This document shows, piece after piece, positions 26,465 to 34,901 of a DNA stretch of 64,000 bases. Source of the DNA: Lachnospiraceae bacterium (GTDB lineage Bacteria; Bacillota_A; Clostridia; Lachnospirales; Lachnospiraceae); contig CAAFOY010000097.1 in the NCBI GenBank assembly GCA_900764695.1, positions 7,275 to 71,274 of the forward strand, read 5' to 3'. The translations under genes were made by a program, and so were the position numbers. How positions within the stretch are numbered: the stretch's first letter is position 1; every line of letters starts with the position of its first letter. The notes under the pieces are model-generated. The model was not told the origin of the DNA, ran no database searches, and worked only from the letters and a program-made list of their open reading frames with translations.

Positions 26465-27153
26465 TGAACAAATGTATTGAACGTTTATATAATGGTATTA
26501 TAAAAGAAAATCCTACTTTTGTATTAATTCTCGGTATGTGTCCTACACTTGCCGTTACTTCATCATTAGTTAACGGTGCGGGAATGGGACTTAGTACAAT
26601 GGCAGTTTTGGTATTGTCTAACATGGTTATTTCAATGCTTAGAAATATTATTCCTAATGGAGTGAGAGTTCCTGCATTTATCGTAATTGTAGCCAGCTTT
26701 GTTACAATTTTGCAGTTTTTATTAGAGGCATATTTACCATCACTTAACAGTGCCCTTGGTATTTATATTCCTTTAATTGTTGTTAACTGTATTATTTTAG
26801 GAAGAGCAGAAAGTTATGCATCAAAGAATCCTGTTTTACCATCAATTTTTGACGGACTTGGAATGGGACTTGGATTTACAATTGCCTTATCTTTATTAGG
26901 CGGTTTCAGAGAAATCTTAGGTGCAGGTACAATTCTTGGAATTAATATTCCACATTGGGACGGTATTGGAATCTTTGTTATGGCACCGGGAGCATTCTTT
27001 GTTCTTGCTGCTTTAATTGCAATACAAAACCAGATTAGAATAAGTCATGGCAAAAAGCCTAGAAAGCTTCAGTGCGAACAGGGCTGTGCAGGTTGTACAG
27101 GCTGTGGCAGTGATTATTCACAGTGTAATAAAGAAGAAAAGGAGGAAGCATAA
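26464..27153 (+). CDS. rnfE: Rnf complex subunit RnfE with Cys-rich C-terminal tail
   Basis: A 229-aa membrane subunit with six hydrophobic segments, forming with RnfA the pseudo-symmetric core that carries a membrane 2Fe-2S cluster. Family blocks are VLILGMCPTLAVT, NCIILGRAESYASKNPV and DGLGMGLGFT. The last ~25 residues are unusual: five cysteines spaced C-x3-C-x2-C-x2-C-x6-C before a charged end, which could bind an extra metal or Fe-S centre. ATG overlaps the rnfG stop by one base, indicating coupling. Confidence 0.95.
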   Translation: MNKCIERLYNGIIKENPTFVLILGMCPTLAVTSSLVNGAGMGLSTMAVLVLSNMVISMLRNIIPNGVRVPAFIVIVASFVTILQFLLEAYLPSLNSALGIYIPLIVVNCIILGRAESYASKNPVLPSIFDGLGMGLGFTIALSLLGGFREILGAGTILGINIPHWDGIGIFVMAPGAFFVLAALIAIQNQIRISHGKKPRKLQCEQGCAGCTGCGSDYSQCNKEEKEEA

Positions 27154-27729
27154 ATGGCAGAATGTATGTTAATAGCAGTAGGTGCTGCTTTAGTTAATAA
27201 TGTAGTATTAAGTCAGTTCTTAGGATTATGCCCATTCCTTGGAGTATCAAAAAAGACAGATACAGCGGCAGGTATGGGAGCAGCTGTTATCTTTGTTATA
27301 ATGATTGCATCAGCAGTTACATATGGTGTATATTATGCAATTCTAACACCACTTAATCTTGAATATTTACAGACTATTGTATTTATTCTTGTAATTGCCG
27401 CATTAGTTCAGCTTGTTGAAATGATTTTGAAGAAGTTCATTAAACCTTTATATGAAGCACTTGGTGTATACCTTCCACTTATTACAACAAACTGTGCAGT
27501 TTTAGGTGTAGCTATTTCTAACATTGACAATGGATACAATTTTGCAGAAAGTCTTGCATGTTCATTTGGAACATCATTCGGTTTCTTAATTTCAATTGTT
27601 ATCCTTGCAGGAATTAGAGAAAAATCAGAACACAATAATATTCCAAAGCCTTTCCAGGGAACACCTATTGTTCTTGTTTCAGCAGGATTAATGGCTATAG
27701 CATTTACCGGTTTTACCGGAGTTATTTAA
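27154..27729 (+). CDS. rnfA: Rnf complex subunit RnfA
   Basis: A 191-aa membrane subunit paired with RnfE. Six hydrophobic segments; family blocks NNVVLSQFLGLCPFLGVSK, LGVYLPLITTNCAVLGVA and LAGIREKSE. The conserved cysteines in LGLCPFLG and TTNCAVLG ligate the membrane 2Fe-2S cluster with RnfE in solved complexes. It starts immediately after rnfE and precedes rnfB by 11 bases. Confidence 0.97.
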   Translation: MAECMLIAVGAALVNNVVLSQFLGLCPFLGVSKKTDTAAGMGAAVIFVIMIASAVTYGVYYAILTPLNLEYLQTIVFILVIAALVQLVEMILKKFIKPLYEALGVYLPLITTNCAVLGVAISNIDNGYNFAESLACSFGTSFGFLISIVILAGIREKSEHNNIPKPFQGTPIVLVSAGLMAIAFTGFTGVI

Positions 27730-27740
27730 GGAGGTAAGAT

Positions 27741-28559
27741 ATGAGTTTATTAGCAGTTAGTATATCAGTTAACAGTATCTTATATGCCATATTAATCGTA
27801 GGTGGTGTAGGCTTATTTATAGGTATTGCACTTGGAATAGCAGGGAAATTCCTTTCAGTAGAAGTGGATGAAAAAGAAGTTGCAATAAGAGAAGCACTTC
27901 CGGGCAATAACTGTGGTGGTTGCGGATATCCGGGATGTGACGGACTTGCTGCAGCAATAGCAAGTGGTGAAAGTGAACCTTCAGCTTGTCCTGTTGGTGG
28001 CGCACCTGTAGCCAAAAAAATTGCAGACATTCTTGGAGTTGAAGCAGAAGTAGTTCCAAAAGTAGCTTATGTTTCATGTTCAGGAGACTGTGACAAGGCA
28101 AAAGACAAATACAACTATTATGGAAATATGTCATGCCAGGATGCGGCAAACATTCCCGGTGGCGGTGCAAAAGCATGTAGCTATGGTTGTTTAGGACTTG
28201 GCTCATGTGTAAAAGCCTGCGAGTTTGACGCAATCCATATAGTAAACGGAAAAGCACTTGTAGACAGAGAAAAATGTAAAGCCTGTGGAAAATGTGTTGC
28301 AGCATGTCCAAAAGGACTTATTTCAATAATTCCTGCAGATCATCAATACATGGTAAAATGTCGATCAAAAGACAAAGGACGTGATGTAATGCAGGCATGT
28401 ACAGCAGGATGTATCGGATGTGGACTATGTGCAAAGAACTGTCCAAATGATGCAATCGATTTTGAATATAATCTTGCAACAATAAATCAGGACAAATGCA
28501 AAAACTGTGGCATCTGTGCTGCAAAATGTCCTAAGAAAGTTATAGAAAAATTATCATAG
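27741..28559 (+). CDS. rnfB: Rnf complex subunit RnfB (ferredoxin-accepting)
   Basis: A 272-aa subunit that takes electrons from reduced ferredoxin. It has one N-terminal membrane helix (about residues 10-33), then the four-cysteine cluster domain NNCGGCGYPGCDG...ACPVGG. Ferredoxin-type 4Fe-4S motifs follow in tandem: CLGLGSCVKAC, CKACGKCVAACP, CIGCGLCAKNCP and CKNCGICAAKCP. The last gene of the operon, it ends 27 bases before the large palindromic element that probably terminates transcription. SD AAGGAGG precedes the ATG. Confidence 0.97.
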   Translation: MSLLAVSISVNSILYAILIVGGVGLFIGIALGIAGKFLSVEVDEKEVAIREALPGNNCGGCGYPGCDGLAAAIASGESEPSACPVGGAPVAKKIADILGVEAEVVPKVAYVSCSGDCDKAKDKYNYYGNMSCQDAANIPGGGAKACSYGCLGLGSCVKACEFDAIHIVNGKALVDREKCKACGKCVAACPKGLISIIPADHQYMVKCRSKDKGRDVMQACTAGCIGCGLCAKNCPNDAIDFEYNLATINQDKCKNCGICAAKCPKKVIEKLS

Positions 28560-28585
28560 TTTTCTTTCTATGCATAATATTAATT

Positions 28586-28804
28586 AAAAACCTCACACTA
28601 TTATAGATACGAAGATTTCAAAATTGTACGGGTTTGCCATTGCGAAAGCACGCTTCCGCTGCCCTCGGCTCGTAGCGGTACTAAGAAGCTGTAGCAGTTT
28701 CACTGCCCCACCTTCTAAGGACCGACGGCCTCAGAGCACTTTCGGCAAAAGGCAAACCCGTACAATTTTTTAGAAATTCGAATCCGGAAAGTGTGAGGTT
28801 TTTT
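28586..28804 (-). repeat. Nested palindromic element A (conserved core in minus orientation)
   Basis: A 219-bp super-hairpin between rnfB and the germination gene. Outermost arms AAAAACCTCACACT / AGTGTGAGGTTTTTT (28586-28599 and 28790-28804) look like a terminator stem with a T run. A perfect 18-bp stem lies inside (28621-28638 with 28751-28768). The central ~100 bp (28641-28745), read on the minus strand, aligns without length change to the core of element B at about 75-80% identity by eye. It folds as three hairpins joined by a GAAAGTGC/GTGCTTTC-type stem. The SD and start of the next gene lie in or directly after its 3' arm. Confidence 0.85.
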
Positions 28805-30265
28805 ATGTTAAATAAAGAGAAGAGAGAAAACTATGAAAAAATTTCTGAATATAGTTTCATTAAGGGTAATATCGAATTGGATGAACAAAAATTGGACCAG
28901 TTGTTGCATTTAGAGGAAAATTTTGATTTACTTAAAAGAAAGTTTGATATTGGAGATAAGAGGGCTGTTATTTATTACATTAATGGTTTTTGTAAAGATG
29001 ATATGTTGCAGAAGATTCAGGAGTTTTTTTTGGGACTTGATGTGTCTGATGTGGAGGGCTCTGTAATGGATTTTGCCAATAATCAGATTCCTTATTTGGA
29101 AATTGATTTGTATGGGGATAAGTATAACGTGGTTACCATGCTTTTGTCCGGGGTTTCCTGTTTGCTTATTGATGGCTTTAATAAGGCTATTTTGATTGAT
29201 GCTAGGGAGTATCCTGCAAGAAATGTTCAGGAGCCAGAGAAGTACAAGGTCCTTAGAGGTTCAAGAGATGGTTTCGTTGAGACTTTAATTCTTAATACAG
29301 CCCTTATTAGAAGAAGAATTAGAAATCCTGAGTATATTTGTAAAGTTATGCGTGCAGGAAAAAGTTCAAGAACGGATATTGCTATTTGTTATATGAATGA
29401 CAGGGTTGACAGAAAATTGCTTGACCGTATTATTAGTAATATTGAAAAAATAGATGTTGATGCATTAACTATGAATCAGGAAAGTCTTTCGGAGGCGGTT
29501 TATAAAGGCAAGTGGTTTAATCCATTTCCAAAGTTTCGCTATACTGAAAGACCTGATACGGTTGCTGCATCTGTTTTAGAGGGACAGATTGCCATTCTTG
29601 TTGACAATTCCCCTGCGGCAATGCTTCTTCCAACAACTATTTTTGATGTGATAGAAGAGGCGGACGACTATTATTTTCCACCGGTTACCGGAACTTATTT
29701 AAGACTTGCAAGAATGATCGTTACAGTTATGTCATTATTGCTGACACCGTTGTTTTTACTTTATGCAAATAATCCTGAAATTTTACCGGATTGGTTAATG
29801 TTTACTAAAATAGAAAAGCCTGAATATGTGCCGATTTTTTGGCAACTATTGATTTTGGAGTTGGCTGTTGACGGATTAAAGTTGGCAGCAATTAACACCC
29901 CAAGCACTTTAAATACACCTTTAAGTTTAATTGCAGCAATTGTAATTGGCGAGTTTTCTGTTAATACAGGGTGGTTTAACCAGCAGACTATGTTATATAT
30001 GGCTGTTGTTGCCATTGCAAACTTTACTCATGAAAATTATGAACTGGCATACTCAGTTAAATTTTTAAGAATAATTATGCTTATTTTTACTCAGATTTTC
30101 GGATTATATGGATTTATTGGTGGGATAATTTTTACATTGGCAGTAGTAGGATTAAACAAAACAATTGCAGGAACAAGCTATGTTTATCCTTTGATGCCCC
30201 TTGATTTTAAAGTGTTTTTGCAAAGATTTTACAGAGTATCATTAAAGGCTAAAAACAAGAAATGA
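28805..30265 (+). CDS. GerA-family spore germination protein, SpoVAF-like
   Basis: A 486-aa protein of the GerA/SpoVAF family of spore inner-membrane germinant-receptor A subunits. A soluble N-terminal domain (about 1-245) carries VEGSVMDFANNQIPYLEID and GSRDGFVETLILNTALIRRRIR, the canonical GerAA block. Several membrane helices follow, with RPDTVAASVLEGQIAILVD, PPVTGTYLRLAR and INTPSTLNTPLSLI. There is no adjacent gerB or gerC gene, so it is a lone A-type subunit; SpoVAF is the likeliest match. The frame opens at a GTG at 28793, but GAGG at 28795-28798 points to the ATG at 28805. Confidence 0.85.
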   Translation: MLNKEKRENYEKISEYSFIKGNIELDEQKLDQLLHLEENFDLLKRKFDIGDKRAVIYYINGFCKDDMLQKIQEFFLGLDVSDVEGSVMDFANNQIPYLEIDLYGDKYNVVTMLLSGVSCLLIDGFNKAILIDAREYPARNVQEPEKYKVLRGSRDGFVETLILNTALIRRRIRNPEYICKVMRAGKSSRTDIAICYMNDRVDRKLLDRIISNIEKIDVDALTMNQESLSEAVYKGKWFNPFPKFRYTERPDTVAASVLEGQIAILVDNSPAAMLLPTTIFDVIEEADDYYFPPVTGTYLRLARMIVTVMSLLLTPLFLLYANNPEILPDWLMFTKIEKPEYVPIFWQLLILELAVDGLKLAAINTPSTLNTPLSLIAAIVIGEFSVNTGWFNQQTMLYMAVVAIANFTHENYELAYSVKFLRIIMLIFTQIFGLYGFIGGIIFTLAVVGLNKTIAGTSYVYPLMPLDFKVFLQRFYRVSLKAKNKK

Positions 30266-30326
30266 AATAAAAAAGCTAAAATGAATTGGTTTTATAATCA
30301 AAAAAACGTTAATGAAATAACTGTCG

Positions 30327-30354
30327 TTGCAAAGTTTGTCTAAATGAGTATAAT
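30327..30354 (+). promoter_or_regulatory. Sigma-A promoter of the DUF6273 gene
   Basis: TTGCAA, 16 bases, TATAAT, 26 bases before the ATG; AGGGAGG lies between. Confidence 0.65.
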
Positions 30355-30380
30355 AATAGATACAGTTAAGGGAGGTTTAT

Positions 30381-31502
30381 ATGGCAGCTAAAACTAAAGA
30401 AAATGAAACCGTAGTGGTTAAGACTCAGGAAGAAATGTACTTAGATGCAGAAAGACTTTTAAAAGCTACTGAATGCTTAACAAGAGATAAAGAAAAGGCA
30501 GAGTTTTTTAAAAATCTTGCTGATAGATATAAAGACTTAGGAGAATATGAGGATTCAAAAGATAAATATGAAGAATGCTTAAAGAAGCACAAATATTATA
30601 AGGAACAGTCCAAGATAGTGAAAGAAATTCAGCCTAAGGAAGAAGATTTTAATGAGAACAAAAGCAAGAGTAATGGAATTATTGGAAAAGTTATTATAGG
30701 CCTTGTTATTGTACTTGTTATTGCCGCAGCCGGTGGAATTGTATATTTAAAGACTAAACCTGGAAGGTACCAGAGAGCAACTTTTTATGAAAACAAGGGT
30801 AATTACGAGAAGTCTTATAAGATGTTTAAGAACTTAAAGAATTACAAAGACAGCAAGGAAAGAAAGAGAGACTGTAAGTATCAGTTTGCACTTCAGTGCT
30901 GGAAAGATGAAGACTATGAGCCTGCAATTAAGATGTTTAGGGAATTAGTTGAGTCTGAATATGGTGACAGTGAAGAAAAACTTGCTGATTTAGAAATTGA
31001 ATACATTAAAAAGCAGAAAATCGGCACAAATGTTATATTTGGTAATTTTCATTGGCTTATATTAGAAAATGATGGAGATAAAGTACTTCTTGTAAAATCC
31101 GAACCAATTAACGGATTAGCCTATAATGAAGGAGATGAAGCTACAACATGGAGTGAATGTACTTTAAGAGAATACTTAAATGGTTCATTTTTAGATGGAA
31201 CATTTGGCCTAAATATGCAAAAGAAAATTTTAGATACAAATATTAAGGTTGAAAATAATAGTACATATGGTACAAAAGCCGGAAAAGATACAGTAGATAA
31301 AATATTTATGCTTAATGGAAGTCAGGCAGAGCAGTATGAAGAAATCTTAAGCAACTATTTAAGAGACTGGTGGTTAATCGGCCCGGGAAATAGCGAAAAT
31401 ACAGCACAGTATGTGTCATACGGCAAAGTGATGGATTATGGATACATTGTTACAGACACAAATATCCATATCCGCCCTGCATTGTGGGTATCGATTAAGT
31501 AA
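30381..31502 (+). CDS. Membrane-anchored TPR-like protein with DUF6273 domain
   Basis: A 373-aa protein. Residues 1-95 are charged and helical with a TPR-like repeat (ADRYKDLGEYEDSKDKYEEC). One membrane helix lies at about 101-124. More TPR-like repeats follow at about 130-210 (FYENKGNYEKSYKMFKNL; ALQCWKDEDYEPAIKMF). The C-terminus is a DUF6273 domain (about 215-373) with the characteristic TWSECTLREYLNGSFL, DWWLIGPG and IRPALWVS blocks. DUF6273 is common in gut Lachnospiraceae and has no established function. It is monocistronic, followed by palindromic element B. Confidence 0.75.
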   Translation: MAAKTKENETVVVKTQEEMYLDAERLLKATECLTRDKEKAEFFKNLADRYKDLGEYEDSKDKYEECLKKHKYYKEQSKIVKEIQPKEEDFNENKSKSNGIIGKVIIGLVIVLVIAAAGGIVYLKTKPGRYQRATFYENKGNYEKSYKMFKNLKNYKDSKERKRDCKYQFALQCWKDEDYEPAIKMFRELVESEYGDSEEKLADLEIEYIKKQKIGTNVIFGNFHWLILENDGDKVLLVKSEPINGLAYNEGDEATTWSECTLREYLNGSFLDGTFGLNMQKKILDTNIKVENNSTYGTKAGKDTVDKIFMLNGSQAEQYEEILSNYLRDWWLIGPGNSENTAQYVSYGKVMDYGYIVTDTNIHIRPALWVSIK

Positions 31503-31532
31503 AAAACCACTCTAAGATTTGCAAATTATATT

Positions 31533-31685
31533 AAAACTCCGTGCGAAAAATAATTGTAAGAAAGTACTTTGAAGCCGTCGGTCCTTAGAAGATAGGGTAG
31601 CAAAACTGCCATAACTTCTAAGGATCGCTACTAGCTGAGAGTAGCGACAGCGTGCTTTCGATAATTATTTTTCGCACGGAGTTTT
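31533..31685 (+). repeat. Nested palindromic element B (conserved core in plus orientation)
   Basis: A 153-bp element. A perfect 23-bp stem (31533-31555 with 31663-31685) surrounds a core of about 105 bp. The core has a closing stem GAAAGTAC/GTGCTTTC, hairpin CCTTAGAAG/CTTCTAAGG with an inner GGTAG/CTGCC, and hairpin CGCTACT/AGTAGCG. The core matches element A in the opposite orientation, with paired changes in stems; the outer arms differ completely. It may also terminate the DUF6273 gene. Confidence 0.85.
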
Positions 31686-31707
31686 CTGAATTTTTTGGTA
31701 AATATAA

Positions 31708-31736
31708 TTGTATAAATTAGGGGGATATGGTATTAT
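31708..31736 (+). promoter_or_regulatory. Promoter of the NusG-II/Gx pair
   Basis: TTGTAT, 17 bases, TATTAT, 62 bases before the ATG at 31799. Confidence 0.45.
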
Positions 31737-31798
31737 AAAGATAGGTAAACATTCGTTTGGTTTTTAAAGCTAAACGATACGGAAAGGTGGTTTTGTCG

Positions 31799-32173
31799 AT
31801 GGTAAAAAAACGCAGACTTGACATTATTATTTTAATTGTACTTATTGTAATTGCCATTGGCAGTTGGATAGCAGTAACGGTATTATTTGATGTTAACGGA
31901 GACTATGTTGAAGTCATTGTGGACAATCACGTTCAGAAGGTTATTTCCCTTAATGATGACGGCGAATATCAGGTTGATGATGGTGAATATAGTAATATTA
32001 TTACTATAAAGAACAGAGAAGTATACATGAAAAGCTCCGACTGTCCTGATCAGATTTGTGTTAAACAGGGTAAGATTAAGAAACAGGGTGAGTCGATTAT
32101 CTGTCTGCCGCATAAGTTGGTAATCAGAATTGCGTCAGAGGAGTATCCTGAAGTTGATTCTAATGTAGACTAA
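31799..32173 (+). CDS. NusG domain II-containing protein
   Basis: A 124-aa protein with one N-terminal membrane helix (about residues 8-30) and an extracytoplasmic NusG-II-like beta domain. The typical blocks are SDCPDQICVKQGKI and SIICLPHKLVIRI, which carry the two paired cysteines. It is not a transcription factor: it lacks the NusG NGN domain. Such proteins usually sit beside a Gx transporter gene in Lachnospiraceae, as here, and are thought to act in flavin- or quinone-linked membrane redox systems; that role is inference. AAAGGTGG before the ATG at 31799 overrides an upstream TTG at 31757. Confidence 0.82.
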   Translation: MVKKRRLDIIILIVLIVIAIGSWIAVTVLFDVNGDYVEVIVDNHVQKVISLNDDGEYQVDDGEYSNIITIKNREVYMKSSDCPDQICVKQGKIKKQGESIICLPHKLVIRIASEEYPEVDSNVD

Positions 32174-32214
32174 CGTTATTGGAAAATGACAAAGGAAAGG
32201 ATTAATAAGAATTA

Positions 32215-32709
32215 ATGGTAAGTAAGAAGATTTCATTAATGGCTTTATTTACGGCTTTTGCAGTGATTCTAAGTTATATTGAAACTTTTATTCCTACAGT
32301 CGGCATTCCTGGAGCGAAACTTGGTCTGGCTAATTTTGCGGTTATAATGGTTATGTATGCTGTTGGAAACAAAGAAGCTTTTTTTATTAATGTTATACGA
32401 ATTATAATAATAGGATTATTTTTCGGTAATATGTTTAGCATTTGTTTCAGTATTGCCGGGGCTTTGGTAAGCTTTATAGGTATGGTCTTGTTAAAAAGTA
32501 CAAAGAGAATTTCTATGATTACAGTAGCTATTATAGGTGGTGTTCTACATAATGTAGGACAGATTATAATAGCTTCTGTTATTTTGAAAAATGTAGGTAT
32601 TTTTACTTATGTACCTATACTTATGATTGCGGGAATAATTACAGGGACAGTTATTGGAATTCTGTCCAATATTCTTTATAAAAGAACAAGAGAGTACATT
32701 AAACTATAG
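32215..32709 (+). CDS. Gx transporter family protein (Hpre_diP_synt_I type)
   Basis: A 164-aa integral membrane protein with five or six hydrophobic segments and the family blocks IPTVGIPGAKLGLANFAVI and GGVLHNVGQIIIAS. Databases often call it 'heptaprenyl diphosphate synthase component I', but its ECF-S-like layout suggests a transporter. It follows the NusG-II gene by 41 bases and is likely cotranscribed. The nearest GGAAAGGA lies about 15 bases upstream of the ATG, which is longer than usual. Confidence 0.82.
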   Translation: MVSKKISLMALFTAFAVILSYIETFIPTVGIPGAKLGLANFAVIMVMYAVGNKEAFFINVIRIIIIGLFFGNMFSICFSIAGALVSFIGMVLLKSTKRISMITVAIIGGVLHNVGQIIIASVILKNVGIFTYVPILMIAGIITGTVIGILSNILYKRTREYIKL

Positions 32710-32739
32710 ACAACATGGTTTTACAAGGAGATTTGTATT

Positions 32740-33333
32740 ATGATATCCTATATATCAGGAGTAGTTGAAGAGATTGAAAAAGATAAAGTTGTAGTAGATA
32801 ATAATGGTATAGGTTATGGAATATTTGCTTCCCAGTCTACATTAGAGCAGATTGGAATTGGTGAGCAGGTTAAAATTTATACATATTTTAGTGTTAGGGA
32901 GGATGCAATGCAATTGTACGGTTTCCTTTCTAGGCAGGAATTACAATTATTTAAGCTGCTGATAGGAGTAAGTGGTGTAGGTCCAAAAGGTGGACTTGCA
33001 ATATTGTCAACTTGTCCGGGAGACAGCTTGTCAATGGCTGTTTTGGCAGATGATGCCAAAGCTATTTCAAAGGCACCCGGAATTGGAGCAAAGACAGCTC
33101 AAAAGATTATTATCGAATTAAAAGATAAGATTGACATAGAAGATATGATTGCAGGAGAGACAATTAGCAAACCTATGACTAAGGCAAGTGGTGTTGTTGG
33201 AGATGCCGTTGAGGCACTTACTACACTGGGTTATTCCCAGACTATGGCGTATCAGGCAATTAAATCCATCGAAAATGTTGACGGAATGGATGTTGAGGAA
33301 ATTTTAAAGAAAGCTTTAAAAAATATATTTTAG
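32740..33333 (+). CDS. ruvA: Holliday junction DNA helicase subunit RuvA
   Basis: A 197-aa junction-binding subunit. Domain I OB-fold (MISYISGVVEEIEKDKVVVD; YTYFSVREDAMQLYGF); domain II with helix-hairpin-helix motifs GVSGVGPKGGLAIL and APGIGAKTAQKIIIELKDK; C-terminal domain III (EALTTLGYSQTMAYQAI) that contacts RuvB. It lies nine bases upstream of ruvB in the usual order. SD AAGGAG. Confidence 0.97.
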   Translation: MISYISGVVEEIEKDKVVVDNNGIGYGIFASQSTLEQIGIGEQVKIYTYFSVREDAMQLYGFLSRQELQLFKLLIGVSGVGPKGGLAILSTCPGDSLSMAVLADDAKAISKAPGIGAKTAQKIIIELKDKIDIEDMIAGETISKPMTKASGVVGDAVEALTTLGYSQTMAYQAIKSIENVDGMDVEEILKKALKNIF

Positions 33334-33342
33334 GATAGTATT

Positions 33343-34344
33343 ATGGCAAAAAGAATTATACAGACAGATTTGGCAGGAGAAGATATTGTTATTGAGAAAG
33401 GTTTAAGACCCGAATCATTAGATCAATATGTAGGTCAGAGCAAAGCAAAAAATAATTTAAAAATATTTATAGAGGCGGCAAAATCAAGAAATGAGCCACT
33501 TGATCATGTTTTGTTTTATGGTCCACCGGGGCTTGGTAAAACAACACTTGCAACGATTATTGCTCATGAAATGGGAGTTCATATTAAAGTGACTTCAGGT
33601 CCTGCAATTGAAAAACCTGGAGAAATGGCAGCAATATTAAATAATCTTGCAGAGAATGATATTTTATTCATTGATGAAATTCATCGTTTAAACAGACAGG
33701 TTGAAGAAGTCCTGTATCCTGCAATGGAAGATTATTCCATTGATATTATGATTGGAAAAGGTCAGGGGGCAAGAAGTATCAGACTTGATTTGCCTAAATT
33801 TACTTTAGTAGGGGCAACTACAAGAGCCGGACTTCTTACAGCACCTTTAAGGGATAGATTTGGTGTAATTAATAAGCTTGAATTTTATACAGTTGACGAA
33901 CTTAAGCAGATTATTATAAGGTCAGCAGGATTACTTAATGTAGAAATAGATGAGAAAGGTGCTACAGAACTTGCACGCCGTTCCAGAGGAACACCGCGAC
34001 TTGCCAACAGACTGTTAAAGCGTGTAAGAGATTTTGCACAGGTTAAATATGATGGTGTCATAACTGAAGATGTGGCAAATCTGGCTTTAGACCTTTTAGA
34101 AGTGGATAAGTTAGGACTTGATAAGGGCGACAGATCAATTCTTGAAACCATGATTGATAAGTTTGATGGTGGCCCTGTAGGTCTTGATACATTGGCTGCA
34201 GCCCTTGGAGAAGATTCTGGAACATTGGAGGATGTTTATGAACCATATCTTATTCAGAATGGACTTTTGCAGCGTACACCAAGAGGAAGAATTGCAACAA
34301 GACTTGCATATGAACATTTGGGAGTTCCCTTTCTAGAAGATTAA
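33343..34344 (+). CDS. ruvB: Holliday junction DNA helicase motor RuvB
   Basis: A 333-aa AAA+ ATPase driving branch migration with Ruv[19 protein letters not shown]; Walker [14 protein letters not shown]; Walker [10 protein letters not shown]; sensor 1 [21 protein letters not shown]-terminal winged helix with [13 protein letters not shown]. The length is normal. It forms an operon with ruvA. Confidence 0.98.
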   Translation: MAKRIIQTDLAGEDIVIEKGLRPESLDQYVGQSKAKNNLKIFIEAAKSRNEPLDHVLFYGPPGLGKTTLATIIAHEMGVHIKVTSGPAIEKPGEMAAILNNLAENDILFIDEIHRLNRQVEEVLYPAMEDYSIDIMIGKGQGARSIRLDLPKFTLVGATTRAGLLTAPLRDRFGVINKLEFYTVDELKQIIIRSAGLLNVEIDEKGATELARRSRGTPRLANRLLKRVRDFAQVKYDGVITEDVANLALDLLEVDKLGLDKGDRSILETMIDKFDGGPVGLDTLAAALGEDSGTLEDVYEPYLIQNGLLQRTPRGRIATRLAYEHLGVPFLED

Positions 34345-34356
34345 TTTACTCCTAAA

Positions 34357-34385
34357 TTTACATTTTATATGTTTTGTGATAGAAT
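34357..34385 (+). promoter_or_regulatory. Promoter of zapA
   Basis: TTTACA, 17 bases, TAGAAT, 35 bases before the zapA ATG. Confidence 0.5.
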
Positions 34386-34419
34386 ACGTGGTAGTTTAAC
34401 CAAGGACAAGGAGAGAATT

Positions 34420-34818
34420 ATGTCATCAAAGAATTACATAGACGTTATAATAGATGGAAAGATTTACAATATTGGTGGTTTTGAAAGCGAAGCTTATCTT
34501 CAGAAAGTAGCATCATACATTAACAATATGATTGCTGAGTTTAAGCAGAACGATAATTACAGAGTTCAAAAAGTTGATATGCAGAGGATTCTTCTTGAAA
34601 TCAACATTGCAAATGATTATTTTAAAGCAAAGAAGCAGGCTGATTTACTTCAGAATGATATTGAATTGAAAGAGAAGGAAGTATATGATTTAAAACACGA
34701 ACTTATTGTTTCAGACTCAAAAGCTGAAACAGCAACAAAAGAATTAAATGAAGCCTTAGAAAAGATTAAATCATTAGAAAAAGAAATCATTAAATTACAG
34801 ACAGAATTAGAAAAATAA
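34420..34818 (+). CDS. zapA: Cell division protein ZapA
   Basis: A 132-aa FtsZ-ring stabiliser. The N-terminal ZapA globular domain (YIDVIIDGKIYNIGGFESEAYLQKVASYIN) is followed by a helical dimerisation region and a long C-terminal coiled coil (about 75-132). AAGGAGAG before the ATG at 34420 fixes the start; the longer frame from 34369 overlaps the promoter. It precedes a U32-family gene, a pairing common in clostridia. Confidence 0.88.
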   Translation: MSSKNYIDVIIDGKIYNIGGFESEAYLQKVASYINNMIAEFKQNDNYRVQKVDMQRILLEINIANDYFKAKKQADLLQNDIELKEKEVYDLKHELIVSDSKAETATKELNEALEKIKSLEKEIIKLQTELEK

Positions 34819-34829
34819 TAACTTGAAAG

Positions 34830-34856
34830 AAACGGTCAGGTTTTGCCTGATCGTTT
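34830..34856 (+). terminator. Probable terminator after zapA
   Basis: AAACGGTCAGG pairs with CCTGATCGTTT around TTTTG. The T-tract is short and interrupted (AGTGTTTAAT), so termination may be partial. Confidence 0.6.
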
Positions 34857-34901
34857 AGTGTTTAATATGTACATTCATAGAAAAACGTAAGTGGAGGATT
34901 T

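Noticed and set aside
27817..28311. 164-aa minus-strand frame inside rnfB
   Set aside because: Leu/His-rich shadow of the Cys-rich RnfB frame.
28641..28745. Insertion sequence between rnfB and the germination gene
   Set aside because: No transposase frame and no target duplication; the segment is a short structured repeat.
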